DNA of 64,000 bases, taken from assembly GCA_013423385.1 (NCBI GenBank), contig BLZA01000007.1, positions 372,001-436,000 on the forward strand, written 5' to 3'. The notes under the pieces are model-generated. The model had not been told where the DNA came from. It saw only the letters and a list, made by a program, of their open reading frames with translations, and did no database searches. The translations under genes and the position numbers were made by a program. Positions 1-10,110 of this stretch are shown here, piece by piece; position 1 is the stretch's first letter, and each line of letters begins with the position of its first letter. This stretch comes from Naganishia liquefaciens. Taxonomy: Eukaryota > Basidiomycota > Tremellomycetes > Filobasidiales > Filobasidiaceae.

Positions 1-457
1 ATCGCGTCTGCCTAGACTTTCAGCTTCCTGACAGCGTAAGGATCACCTGCATCCGGCGAGACGATCCCGGTGCGCCCAGAAGGGTTACCGCGTGCCACGC
101 GTGACGAATCCAGGGTGCTGTGCAAAGGGTGGAAAGGAGGGCGAGCCAGGAGCGCACACAGCTGATATAGACGACACCTCGACTGTAGGCTCATACTGGT
201 ATCAGACCCCGCCTCTGCTTCTCTTCCAGAACCGCAGTATCGTCCTTTCGTACGTTTCTTCTCACCATCTCCCCTTGGCGCAACCCACATCCGCAAGCCC
301 TGCTTCCTCGCACTTTGCATCCTGTTTGCATCCACCTCACCTGATCCGCTGTCTTCAGGATAAGAAGCGCCAGGGCTGACCGCGTTCTCTTTCTCTGCTT
401 CGTAGGCTATCACCAGTCCACCTCTTCTTCACGAGCCACCGAGTACCATATAACAGT

Positions 458-2449
458 ATGGGTCTCGCAAGTAAGATGGGTATGTAGTGATTCCATCAAC
501 AGATCAGTCATCGGAGAAGCTCATCATGTATTCTCCACCACAACCTACCCAACCACACTTGAAATACGACTATCCTCACCACGCTTCCCTGATCACACAT
601 TCCCATGTACATTCTCACGCCGCGACACCCTCCTCGCTCAAACCATTCTACAAAATTGCCGCGCAATATTTGTCCCCCGCCGTATGTACCGTTCCGGGCC
701 ATCCGACATCGTCAACATCCATCAACTATGCTGGAACTGGTGCACTCCACTTCAATGGCTCAGCTGCTATTCAAGGCGCCCAGGGAGCTTTGAACAGCTA
801 CGCGACCACGACATCCGCCGCCATGGGTCGACCTGGCGGTGCACCTGGAGGCGCGCCAGGAGCTCTCGGCGCGCCATACGGTGCTCAAGGGGGTGCGTAT
901 GGTCAGGCACAGACCCAGGGCTACGGCGCTCCTCCTCAGCAAGGCTATGGTCAGCCTGCCCAGCCTTACGGACAGCCGGGGCAGCACATGTCATACCCTG
1001 GGCAACAGCAGGCGGGATATCCCGGGCAGGCTCCGCAAGGCTATCCGGGGCAACAGCAGACAGGATATCCTGGACAGGCACCTCAGGGATACCCTGGGCA
1101 GCAGCAAGGAGGTTATCCAGGGCAAGCGCCTCAAGGATATCCTGGACAGGGTTATCCCTCATCGGGCTCGACGACCGATGTGCGATACCTTATCCAAGTC
1201 CTGTCTCAGACTGTTCAAGATGTAAGTGTCTCTTATGCATTGCTTGCATTTTCCGATCGTCAATCCCTTTTCTTTGCGTCTACAGCAACGCCTCCAAGCG
1301 TTCTATCCGCCACAAGTCCTTGAACAGATCGCCTCGCGAGTTGCCTCCACGGGCGCGCTCGACCGAATTGCCGCGGAATGGCGACTTCCGAAGGAGATTG
1401 CCTTGGATTTGGTCAAGATCTCCTTGTTCGATGTTGTCATCCTGTGCGACGATTCCGGAAGTATGGCCTTTGAGCAGAATGGGGAAAGGATTGAGGATCT
1501 CAAGTTGTGAGTATCGCGCGACAGGCTGCGACCGGAACAATGCCTGAAACTTCATTGCTCCGTGACAGGATTCTGAGTCGAGTAGCCTTTGCCTGCTCCC
1601 TATTCGATCATGACGGAATGTACGTTGATGAGTACCTCTTGTTTCCTCTTTTCTGATTATGTTGTTGGGCAGCAACATCCGGTTCTTGAACTCGCACATT
1701 GATGGAAACCACATCAATTCGGAGCAAGCCGCCATGCAGCTCGTCAGTCAAGTCAAATTCACCGGTAAGGACAGGACACTGCCTGGAGGTTGAAATTTGT
1801 GCTGACATCGCTTCACCCTCGTAGGTCTGACGCCTCTAGGAACCAGCTTGGATCAGAAGATCCTTCAGCCTATGTTACTTGGTCCGGCGCGATCCAACAC
1901 CTTGCAAAAGCCGTTGTTGGTCATCTGCATCACTGACGGAGCTCCCGCCGGTGAACCTGCTGACAAGGGTGAGCTAAGCATCAAAACGCCAAATAACGAA
2001 TGAGTAACTCATCTCCCTTTCGTAGTATTCGAGGTCATCTCCCGAGCTCACGATGAGCTCGTCCGAACTCGCGTATGTACAGATACAGAAGCCCTTTGAT
2101 TCTCTTCTCACCCGAATCACGTGCTCGATGAATCACAGTACGGCCCAGATGCGGTATCCTTCCAGATTGCTCAGGTCGGCGACGACCGCAAAGCCGAAGA
2201 GTTCCTCGCCGCGCTCGATGCTCATCCAAAGGTTGGCGGTTTGATCGATTCCACGGGAAACTTCGAGTTGGAGTCGGCGCAAATGAAAAGGATGACTGGA
2301 CAGGATATGGATCCGACGTTGTGGCTGTGTAAGATGTTGCTTGGTCCTATCGATTCGTAAGTTTCGCAGGCTACGGGAGAGTAGTTTCCTAAAAGCCGCG
2401 TCTGTTCTACAGGTCGTACGACACGAAGGACGAGCGTGCCCGACGCTGA
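458..2449 (+). CDS. VWA (copine-like) domain protein with YPGQ-rich N-terminus
   Basis: A spliced gene whose C-terminal half is a von Willebrand factor A domain with a MIDAS-type motif DDSGS (about 1448-1462), followed by LITDG-like ICITDG near 1925. The N-terminal part is a low-complexity region of repeated GYPGQ and QGYPGQ units (about 960-1155), resembling disordered Pro/Gly/Gln tails. Introns that restore frame lie near 1222-1285, 1508-1568, 1620-1672, 1766-1825, 1970-2026, 2072-2138 and 2357-2412; the stop is TGA 2447-2449. The start is uncertain. ATG 458 begins MGLA with an immediate strong donor (GTAAGA at 471) that can join in frame to AG 763, whereas ATG 526 gives an unspliced N-terminus. 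The family resembles copine/RGLG-type VWA proteins, but no RING finger is visible. The molecular role is not known; metal-dependent protein binding is an inference from the MIDAS motif. Confidence 0.8.
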
Positions 2450-2640
2450 AGAGCAAATAACAACCCCATGGACCCGAATTAAGTAGCCAAGAAGTATGTA
2501 TGTGAGATGTATGTAGCTGGAATGTAGAGTTCATGCATGAAGAAACTGAATGCCCATAGCCTTCTGAGGCTGCTGCCTTGAACTGTTCATTTGACCAGTA
2601 GGAATGGTCTGCAATACTCAAGGTACATGATTGTAGGCTT

Positions 2641-2686
2641 TAACCCCGGGGGATGGCAAACGATAACCTCCTGGGATGGCAAACGA
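2641..2686. repeat. two-copy 23-bp tandem duplication
   Basis: Two adjacent copies (2641-2663 and 2664-2686) share the core gggatggcaaacga and differ at a few positions. It lies about 190 bp past the VWA gene stop in the 3' intergenic region. No function is suggested. Confidence 0.7.
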
Positions 2687-2838
2687 GTCTTTTTTGAATC
2701 TTTTTGACCCTTGCGTGCAAATATGCCAGACACATGGGTCCCAGCATTTTCGTAGACTCAGTGAAGGATGTTTGTGGCTGAAATCGTATTTTTCCTATTT
2801 CACAACCTTACAACAAGTTGGTGATAATGTGCACATTA

Positions 2839-2935
2839 TGCGCTTCTTCTCTTTCTTCCTTTTGCGCTTCTTTTCTTTCTTCCTTCTTCCTTCCTCTTCC
2901 TCTTCCTCTTATTCCTTCTGCTTTCTTCTTTTTCG
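2839..2935. repeat. polypyrimidine tract
   Basis: About 95 bases almost entirely of C and T on the plus strand, made of cttcttctcttt- and ttcctcttcctc-like units with one short near-repeat (cgcttcttctctttcttcc and cgcttcttttctttcttcc). It lies between the 3' ends of the convergent VWA and peroxidase genes. Short ORFs across it encode only Ser/Phe/Leu low-complexity sequence and are not credible genes. Confidence 0.75.
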
Positions 2936-3071
2936 CGACAAAAACCATGAAAGTCGTGCGACCTCACTTAGAAAGCTCCCCTTGCTCCAGGGAATTGCCT
3001 GAAGACGTCCTTATTATAATCTGGAATAGTTATTCGTGAGCGTCGCGAGAGCAAGCTGGTATCCTGTATCT

Positions 3072-4672
3072 TTACTCACACTTCACGGAAGGGCAGTTCA
3101 AAGAAGCGAATTGAGGCGTAATGTATTGGCCAACGATGTTGTTGACGACTCCGACAACGTCGACCAGGGTGCCTTTCAAGATGTCCGGGGTCAAAGTGAG
3201 GAGCGAGGTGTACGCGAGGCATACAGCGTTATTTCCCTGGGCCAAAGACTGGAGGTTATAGACGCCACCGGTCAGATCGGACAAGTCAACGCCAGCAAAG
3301 CTGTTGACCGATCCCATGTTGCCGCCGACGGCGAGACGCTCAGGTACTTGTAGCTGGATGAGATTGTTGTCGACAGTGTAACCAGGAATCGTGTAATCGA
3401 TACCAATAGGTCGACGATACCAGTTGTCACTAAAGAGGACCCATGAGCTATCACAGTTACGAAATTGGCGGTTGCCGGTTTCTGGCACACTTACGGGATC
3501 CTCTCGTAACCCTTTCGGTAGGACAGCTTGCCTTGCGTGCCGCTGACGGCGAAGAAGGATTTGAGGACATTCTGGTCAAGGATTCCTTCAGGGTGCTGTG
3601 ATAGCGCTGATCAACATTGACTGATCGACGTCATGACCGACATGACCGACAAGAACCCACCTCGGCTGAGTGGTTGGACATGAACGCAGGAATGAAGGAG
3701 AAAGCCGCTTGCTGTAAGACGGATCCCGTCAGCAGCCGTCAAAAATGTCAGGCTGAGAATGAACAACTTACCGAAACGATGATGCCAGAGAATGGACCCC
3801 AGAAGACTGAGATGACAAGCGGAAAAGGTCAGTGGCACAGCCACCACAAGCACACAGTAGGCTCACAATTGGGATTCTCCGCTCGAGACTTTTGAATACT
3901 CCATCGCGCCTGCTCAGTGAGCACTCCAAGATCGTAATTGCCTCCGGAGTCCCCTGGCTGAAGTCCGTACAAGTGTTGGAACATGTCGAGCTGTAGCGAG
4001 TCGACGTCGCCTCCATGCGTGAAGGAGTCGCCGCGAGTTGGAGACGAGTCTGATTCGTACTTGTTGTGACTTCCAGAAAGCCCCTGGGGATTTTTTAGAA
4101 GACCCGTCAGGCTGAGAAGAGAAGACTGTTCTCCGCCGATGGACCAAGTGAGCGAGAGAGGATCTCCATCGATCAAGGTGGCGCTAGAAGGGTATAACAT
4201 GAGCGTGCAAGTCTAATTGATCTCTCCGACGACTTACTAGGCCGAAAGGAAAGTGGCGAGATCGACGCCCATACCGTAGACGGTATTAGTCGCCTCAACT
4301 GCTTGAGCAAGCGTGGTACTGTTATGCAGTTCTGTTTAGTCAGGCGCCACCAAGAGAGAAGAGAGCAACTGACATTCCATTGTGGGGCAGATATCCATGA
4401 TTGGCGAGAGCGTTTAGACCAGGACAAGGACCTCTCCTGTCTCCCGAACCTGGAGCGACGAAGGCATGCGCCCCGGACACATCAACCCTCTGCAAGCCAG
4501 CATCGAAACCCAGGGCACGCTTGACTTCGACGTCCGCGGCGCCGGAAGAGTGCAGGGAACGAGCCTGGCGCAGGTAATGGTCGGCCGCTCCTGGTTCTGC
4601 CATGAAGGGATAGGCGGAGGAGACGGCGGCAGTGCATGCCAAAATAAGTAGAGCTTGAGTCGTAGTCTTCAT
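3072..4672 (-). CDS. secreted heme-thiolate peroxidase (peroxidase family 2 / unspecific peroxygenase-like)
   Basis: The first exon encodes a cleavable signal peptide (hydrophobic residues 5-20) and then, at about residues 80-95, the PCPGLNALANHG motif that defines peroxidase family 2; Cys83 is the expected axial heme thiolate. A downstream exon (about 3850-4200) holds ESDSSPTRGD, which fits the EGD/TR(A/G)D distal-pocket region of long-type peroxygenases, with Glu kept and Gly replaced by Ser. Several short exons follow, ending in a larger exon (3075-3480) with stop TAA 3072-3074. Known members use H2O2 to oxidise or oxygenate organic substrates outside the cell; the substrate here cannot be told. 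A TATA-like tttatatcc lies near 4728-4736, upstream of the ATG at 4672. The gene appears intact, although small-exon boundaries in 3490-3850 are approximate. Confidence 0.85.
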
Positions 4673-4739
4673 GATGAAGAGGTTGGCAGTGTATCAAAGC
4701 GAAGTCTAGCGAGGAGCGTCAAGATCTTTATATCCTACA

Positions 4740-6575
4740 TTTGCCCTCCAATCGCCGTCGTTGGCTCGCCCGGGTAGGTGCGAGGATGATAGCCATGTAT
4801 GGCCGTCCAACAAGGGTGAGGTAAACATGATTAACCGGTGACAACCGTTAAGTGGTTCCCCTGTTTAACATCGCGCTAGATGTCCCATCCTTTCCGCAAT
4901 CCCGTCTAGTGGAATGTCCTTCTCTACACCCCAGTTGAAAGTACCGCCGCGAATGCGAGATCCGATGATTCAAGCGTGGAGTAGGCGTCTGGTGCCGATC
5001 AAAAAGTCCCGAAAGCGTGGCGACTCAAGTCAGCAGGGCATTAGCAGGGCGCGCCTCGCCATCAGCTCAAACAATGCACGAGGGGTGAAGGTTGCCGAAG
5101 GCGGTATAGCAAGAACTTCTGCGGCTGTTACGCCTGTCTTCACAGAAGGCCTACAGCGGTGCTGGATCAACCGCGATTATGCAGCCGGATTGCTAGCTGG
5201 ATGCCCCTAATGGTCGTAGGAGCTCCGCGCTCCGGCTGCGACAGGAAGCGCCCGAAATGGACGTCGAACGATTGGTGCAAGCTATTGGTGCCCTATTGGT
5301 TCCGACCCGGTGAGCGGGCCTTCCTCTGCGCCATAAAGGCGCGCGTATGCCTCGTGCAGCTGTTCGTGCTCCCCTGGACGCGCTGCCTCGGCAGTTCCAA
5401 CAGCTGTCCCGATGCTGACTCCGATGGTTCCCCGCAAGCTATTCAGATTCCACAAATACCCCCAACAAATGTTCTGGCAGCTGTTCTGGCGGTTCAATGA
5501 CGTTCTAGTGGGAACTTCTCCGCTTTCTTTAGCGTCGATCATTTCGGGCTGCTGAATTTCCCCAGAGCCACTTCTCCACACAAGCACAACTTATAGCTCC
5601 ACAAGCACAACTGATAGCTCTGGAGACCACCATCGCTTTGTTGATGAAGAAAGGCTCCGTTCTCCGTCTTTCAGCAGCTTTCCGATCTCTCCTGTCGGTC
5701 TCAGAATTCTGTAAGCGTTCTCTTTGATTTTGTCGGACATTACCATGCCGCAACAGCTGTGAAGCATCCAACGATGCTGCAGCAAAAAACTGACGAACAA
5801 CTTTATCAATTTCCTTATTTTAAAGGGAATGACTAACTCAACAAGAAGCCTTCGTGCCTGAGGGCTTTCGAAACATCGTTAGACAGCAAACGCAACAGGC
5901 GTTACCGAGGGTGACAGAGCAGGCATCTCAAATTATATCGGTTGGGTGCGAGAGCCGACAGCCGCTCCGGGCGGCATGTGATCAGCTGTTGAGCCCATGT
6001 GAGCTCTTGAAAATGCCTTCGAGGTCTGTTCGGTCTTGAGCTGATCAATCTGATCATCGATCGTCGGTGTCATCGGCTTATGAGCTGTCTAGCGGTCTCT
6101 CGCTCGCCTGACCCACTTCATCCGCCATTGACCAGGAGGCAGAAATCTATCCTCCTACAATCTGTGCTCGCTCGGAGCAGCTTGAACTTCAAGCAGGAAG
6201 AAGTCACAGAATACAGGCGCGGTAGACGCAGATGTACATCACCGATAGTGGGAGAATCCGTTAGGTTGCTGCGTTATCGTCGTCCTGGCAGAAGAAGAAA
6301 AAAGTTGATACATCGACCTTGCTTCCGTTGCCATTTCATATAAGGTGTGTAGGGGTGAACTCTTTCTGGTACGGCGGCAGCAGCATTCGGTCAGTCAGAT
6401 GGCCCCATTGGGAAGAGAATGGAACCGCCAAAGAGGCTGAACCGTCACGTGACATGCAGTAGGAGGTGGAGAACAACAGCGTAGAACTCCCTTCAACATT
6501 CTCGCATTTCGATCAGATGAAACGTAGGACAAGAACAATAGATAGTCGATGACGGCTGATGGGACACATCAACCT
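4740..6575. other. gene-free spacer rich in AGCT
   Basis: About 1.8 kb between the divergent peroxidase and Cys-rich membrane protein genes. Open frames here (for example 4914-5210, 5159-5500, 5529-5771, 6080-6343) lack splice-supported extensions or recognisable motifs. From about 5050 to 6200 the tetranucleotide AGCT recurs about 18 times, more than three times the chance rate, a texture shared with the other long spacers in this window. No transposon ends or RNA gene were recognised. Confidence 0.6.
5577..5620. repeat. two-copy ~21-bp tandem repeat
   Basis: The segment ccacacaagcacaacttatagct is followed directly by ccacaagcacaactgatagct, an imperfect two-copy repeat in the gene-free spacer. 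No function is evident. Confidence 0.55.
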
Positions 6576-6580
6576 CGGAA

Positions 6581-6592
6581 GGTCATATATAA
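6581..6592 (+). promoter_or_regulatory. TATA-like element of the Cys-rich membrane protein gene
   Basis: The sequence catatataatag lies about 115 bp upstream of the ATG at 6705, a plausible distance for a TATA box plus a short leader. It is called from sequence match alone. Confidence 0.4.
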
Positions 6593-6704
6593 TAGGACGA
6601 CATGAGGCAGAGAAATGTTGTCCAGACAGCTGTCTGTTACAGTTCCCCCAGCATTCATAGGCTGTTGGTCGTCTCGCTCGCCCTTCTACTCATAGTCATT
6701 CGCC

Positions 6705-9700
6705 ATGAAACCCATATCCTTCGGCTCTTCGCTGCTCATTTGGTTGCTGGTCACCGCTTACGCTACGATACCAGTCATTGCGGAGAGCCAAAACCACCCG
6801 CATACTTGTTCGCCCGATAAGTGTGTCAGAGGTCGCCTCACTCATGGCAAGTTCCCATCCACCGCTGACGGTTTTTGCCGGGATGACCTGACACCTTACA
6901 ACTACGTTATGCAGTGGGAGCTCGCATATTCTACCCAGAAATACACCTACTACCCGGGACCTACTCGTCCAAGACAACAGCAGACTTGACCGCCCTTTTG
7001 CCGAAGACAACGTTTACTAATATTCCAAAGCTTGGCGGCAACGTCGACGAGCCGAACTTGGATGGGCCGAGAATCGTTTTCGGAGATACCTTTGTACAAG
7101 CCATCAAGGGATCATCAGTCGATCTGAGAACGTACGAGTCGGGGGAGTGGGAGATCTCGGTCAACCGGCTGTCATATGTCCAATGGTTTGATCAAACGAA
7201 GTACCGAGAGCTTATCACATCGATGCATCTCGACAAAGTCGCCGTAGTTAGAGGGAACAGCTCCGTTGCCCTACTCGATCCTTCCTTGGAAACCACTGGG
7301 GAAGCCGCAAAGAAATGGTCCTCCCTCCTGTTACCGGCGGGGGCGTACATACGGTATTACGACCGGTCGCGACCCGCTTCGACGTCTTCGGCACCCGGTA
7401 GCCTCCTCATTCGGGATAGCATTGAGAATAAAGCGCATCTCAGCCGTGATATTGCTGGTCAAGGGTGGAATCTGGATCTCGACTCGTTGGCTTGGACCAT
7501 CGGAAGTGGTAAGTACTCGTATTCAATTTCCGTCAGAGCTTGCTCATGGCTAGATTCAACAGATGCGTGTCATCCCGCTTGCTCGGCTGTGGGTGGAACA
7601 TGTCTCCCTTCCCCGTTCTTTGGCAACTCTACAGTCTCTTCGAGCTTTTCTTGCCGCTGCGCAAAAGGGTTCAGCGGACCGACTTGCTCGGAGTGTGAGC
7701 CAGGTCATTTCGGACCGACTTGCCAGCCTTGTCCACTACAGTGTTTCGACGAGAAGACAGGCACAGGGCGATGTGATGATGGTGCAACGGGAAATGGAGG
7801 ATGCCGAGGGGTCATTGGAAATAGCCAAGCATGTGAGCATATCTATTGATGCTTTATGATGTGGGAGGATATCATGAATGACCTTAATGGTGCCCTTCTT
7901 CCCAGCCTGTCACTGTCTTCACGGTACTTGCACGTCGTCCAACTCTTGTGAATGTTCTGCTGGCTGGACCAGTCCATCCAACATATCCTCGCAGTCCTCT
8001 CTATGTTCTATCTGCCGAGTCGGATGGTACTTCGACATGCTCTCTGGCGACTGTCTTGGTAAGCTCGAATATGGTCTACGGTCTGCGAGATCTAATATCC
8101 AATTGCTGAACACTTGCATCAACAGCCTGCCCGCTGGGTGCAAGGGCCTGTACATCCGCGTTTCAGGCGACCGAATGCATCAAAGGCTGGTCGGTAGACC
8201 TTACGGGGCAGTGCGTTGCCTCTGGACCTGCAGCCACTTGCGTAGAAGGCCAATACTGGGACGGCAGCACTTGTTCCCTGTAAGTCCGCCTCTGCGGTTC
8301 AAGAATATGTCTATTCACATCCGCGACATTCAAAGCTGTTCGCCCGCCTGTCAGACATGTACTGGTCCTCGTGCCAGTGATTGCGTCAAGTGTGCCAGTC
8401 CGCGGTAAGTCTATCACCAAGGGGTTCAATGCAGTCTTGACCAGAGTCTTTCAGGGCAAAACTTCTTGATGTATGCGTACCTTATGACTCTGCTTCCGGT
8501 AACTGCGATCCATCGGATGCTCACATCGCTGGATCATACATCTTCGATCCGTCCAAGGGAAGATGCGATTGTAAGTCTTGTATTAACAGCCCAATAAATG
8601 ACACTCACTCACAACTTTACAGCTTGTCCAAGAGGTTGTGCTGCTTGCAATATTCCAAATTTCGCTGTCACTTCGCAAAGACAGGATTTGCGTTGTACTG
8701 CTTGTCAAGAGGGATGGGTGTCTCAAGATGGCGCTTGCGTCCAAACATGCGGGAGGGGAAGGTATCTTCCGAGCGGAAGTCCGTCAATCAATGGTACTTG
8801 CCAGAGTAAGCATTGCTTCGCAGGTATTGCCCTTGGTATTGGACTGAAAGCGAGATCGGACCAGACTGTGACCGAGCACAATGCTCCGAATGCGTGACCT
8901 CTGCAACGCGATGCACTATTTGCGCCGACCCGCTCAAATATGCGACCCCCCTCGGGGATTGTGTTACCTCATGTCCGACAGGCACCTTTCCCTCGGCGTC
9001 GGAGAGGCGATGCTTGTCATGCCCGGCGGACTGTGCTACGTGTTTGGCAACGGGTCAATGTTTGACGTGCTCAGCCGACCTGCCCGTCCTCAATCCAACG
9101 ACCGGCCGATGTGCCAGCATTTGTCCCATATCCACATTTTGGCAAGTCTCAACCGCTACCTGTACCGCTTGTTCTGCCAACTGCACTTCGTGCACAGGGC
9201 CCGGAGGCAGTCAATGCCTTTCTTGCGCCACTGGTTCTAAGCTCAAAGGCGGAGAATGCATTTATGGCGTCTGTAACATCGTGCCTGGTCTCGGCATTTG
9301 CCTGCAAGCCGACAACGACAACGGAAACACCTGGTGGCCCTGGCTTCTCAGTGTTATTCTGTTTCTCTTGATCTGCGGCACGATAGCCTGGTGCGTGTTC
9401 CGGTCTCGGCGTCAGAGGAAGGCAGCCACAGCCGCATTTGCCGCGACCTTGGATGACAAGGCAATTGACAGACGCCTGGCAGGAGGTATCTTTCATATCC
9501 TCAACCCGAACAAAACGCATAACCGTACACCATCACGTGAAGCGTTCCTGCCAACAACGAAAGCGCGACTGAGCTACCGCGAGCCCAGTGTCACCAGTTG
9601 GCGAGATAGCGATGACTCCGGCCATCCCTACCTCTTCAATGGCCCCCCCCACGTATGAGTCCCAATTCGACTTGACTCGCTCGGACGGGAAGGCACCCGT

Positions 9701-9848
9701 CATGCCGGACGCGCTGAAATCTGGGCCCCGTCAGGCGCCATTCGCGAGTGGCCCATCATTGCACGATTCGGTCAAAATCTATGATGTTGGCAAGCGGCCC
9801 TTCACGAACAGGCTTGTGAAAGGTGACGGAGAAGAGTATGTCAAGTAG
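6705..9848 (+). CDS. large Cys-rich (EGF/furin-like) single-pass membrane protein, tail frame broken at C8
   Basis: The protein starts with a signal peptide (residues 1-26), then a domain with the phrase LLPGTYSS, then many Cys-rich modules of EGF-like and furin/growth-factor-receptor type (for example FSCRCAKGFSGPTC and CSPACQTCTGPRASDCVKC), over roughly 7560-9270. One transmembrane helix (WWPWLLSVILFLLICGTIAW, about 9330-9390) is followed by a basic stop-transfer RSRRQRK and a cytoplasmic tail. Introns near 6830-6914, 7509-7562, 7832-7907, 8060-8127, 8280-8339, 8405-8455, 8571-8622 and 8803-8824 restore frame. As written the frame stops at 9656-9658, straight after a run of eight C (9643-9650). 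Removing one C would continue the frame to TAG 9846-9848 through a PPTYES motif (PPxY) and a coherent tail. This looks like a sequencing error, allelic frameshift or slippage site. The likely role is cell-surface adhesion or sensing; ligand unknown. Confidence 0.8.
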
Positions 9849-10110
9849 GATGACAGTGATATACCTCTAGCCGACAGAAATCCCTTCAGAATCGTTTGAT
9901 AACACCTGCACTCGTTTGCACACTCACGGCATGTCAGACTTGCTTCGACGTCGAAATAGGCCAGGGGAACCGTGGTACTGTTAATTTTAGGAGTGTGCAG
10001 AGGAAATGCAATCAAGGAATGTATACCGGAGACATTATGGCTAGAAGATACAATGTGCCTTTGGTTACTGCGACTCATGCAGGGCTTGCAGTAGGCATGC
10101 GTCGATGTGA

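Noticed and set aside
12-413. 133-codon minus-strand open frame at the left edge
   Set aside because: No motif, no splice-supported continuation, and it lies in the presumed promoter of the VWA gene.
684-1547. 287-codon plus-strand frame over the VWA gene
   Set aside because: Arg/Ser-rich shadow of the Gln/Gly repeat region in another frame.
2676-3039. Open frames over the polypyrimidine tract
   Set aside because: Translation is low-complexity Phe/Leu/Ser caused by the CT-rich DNA.
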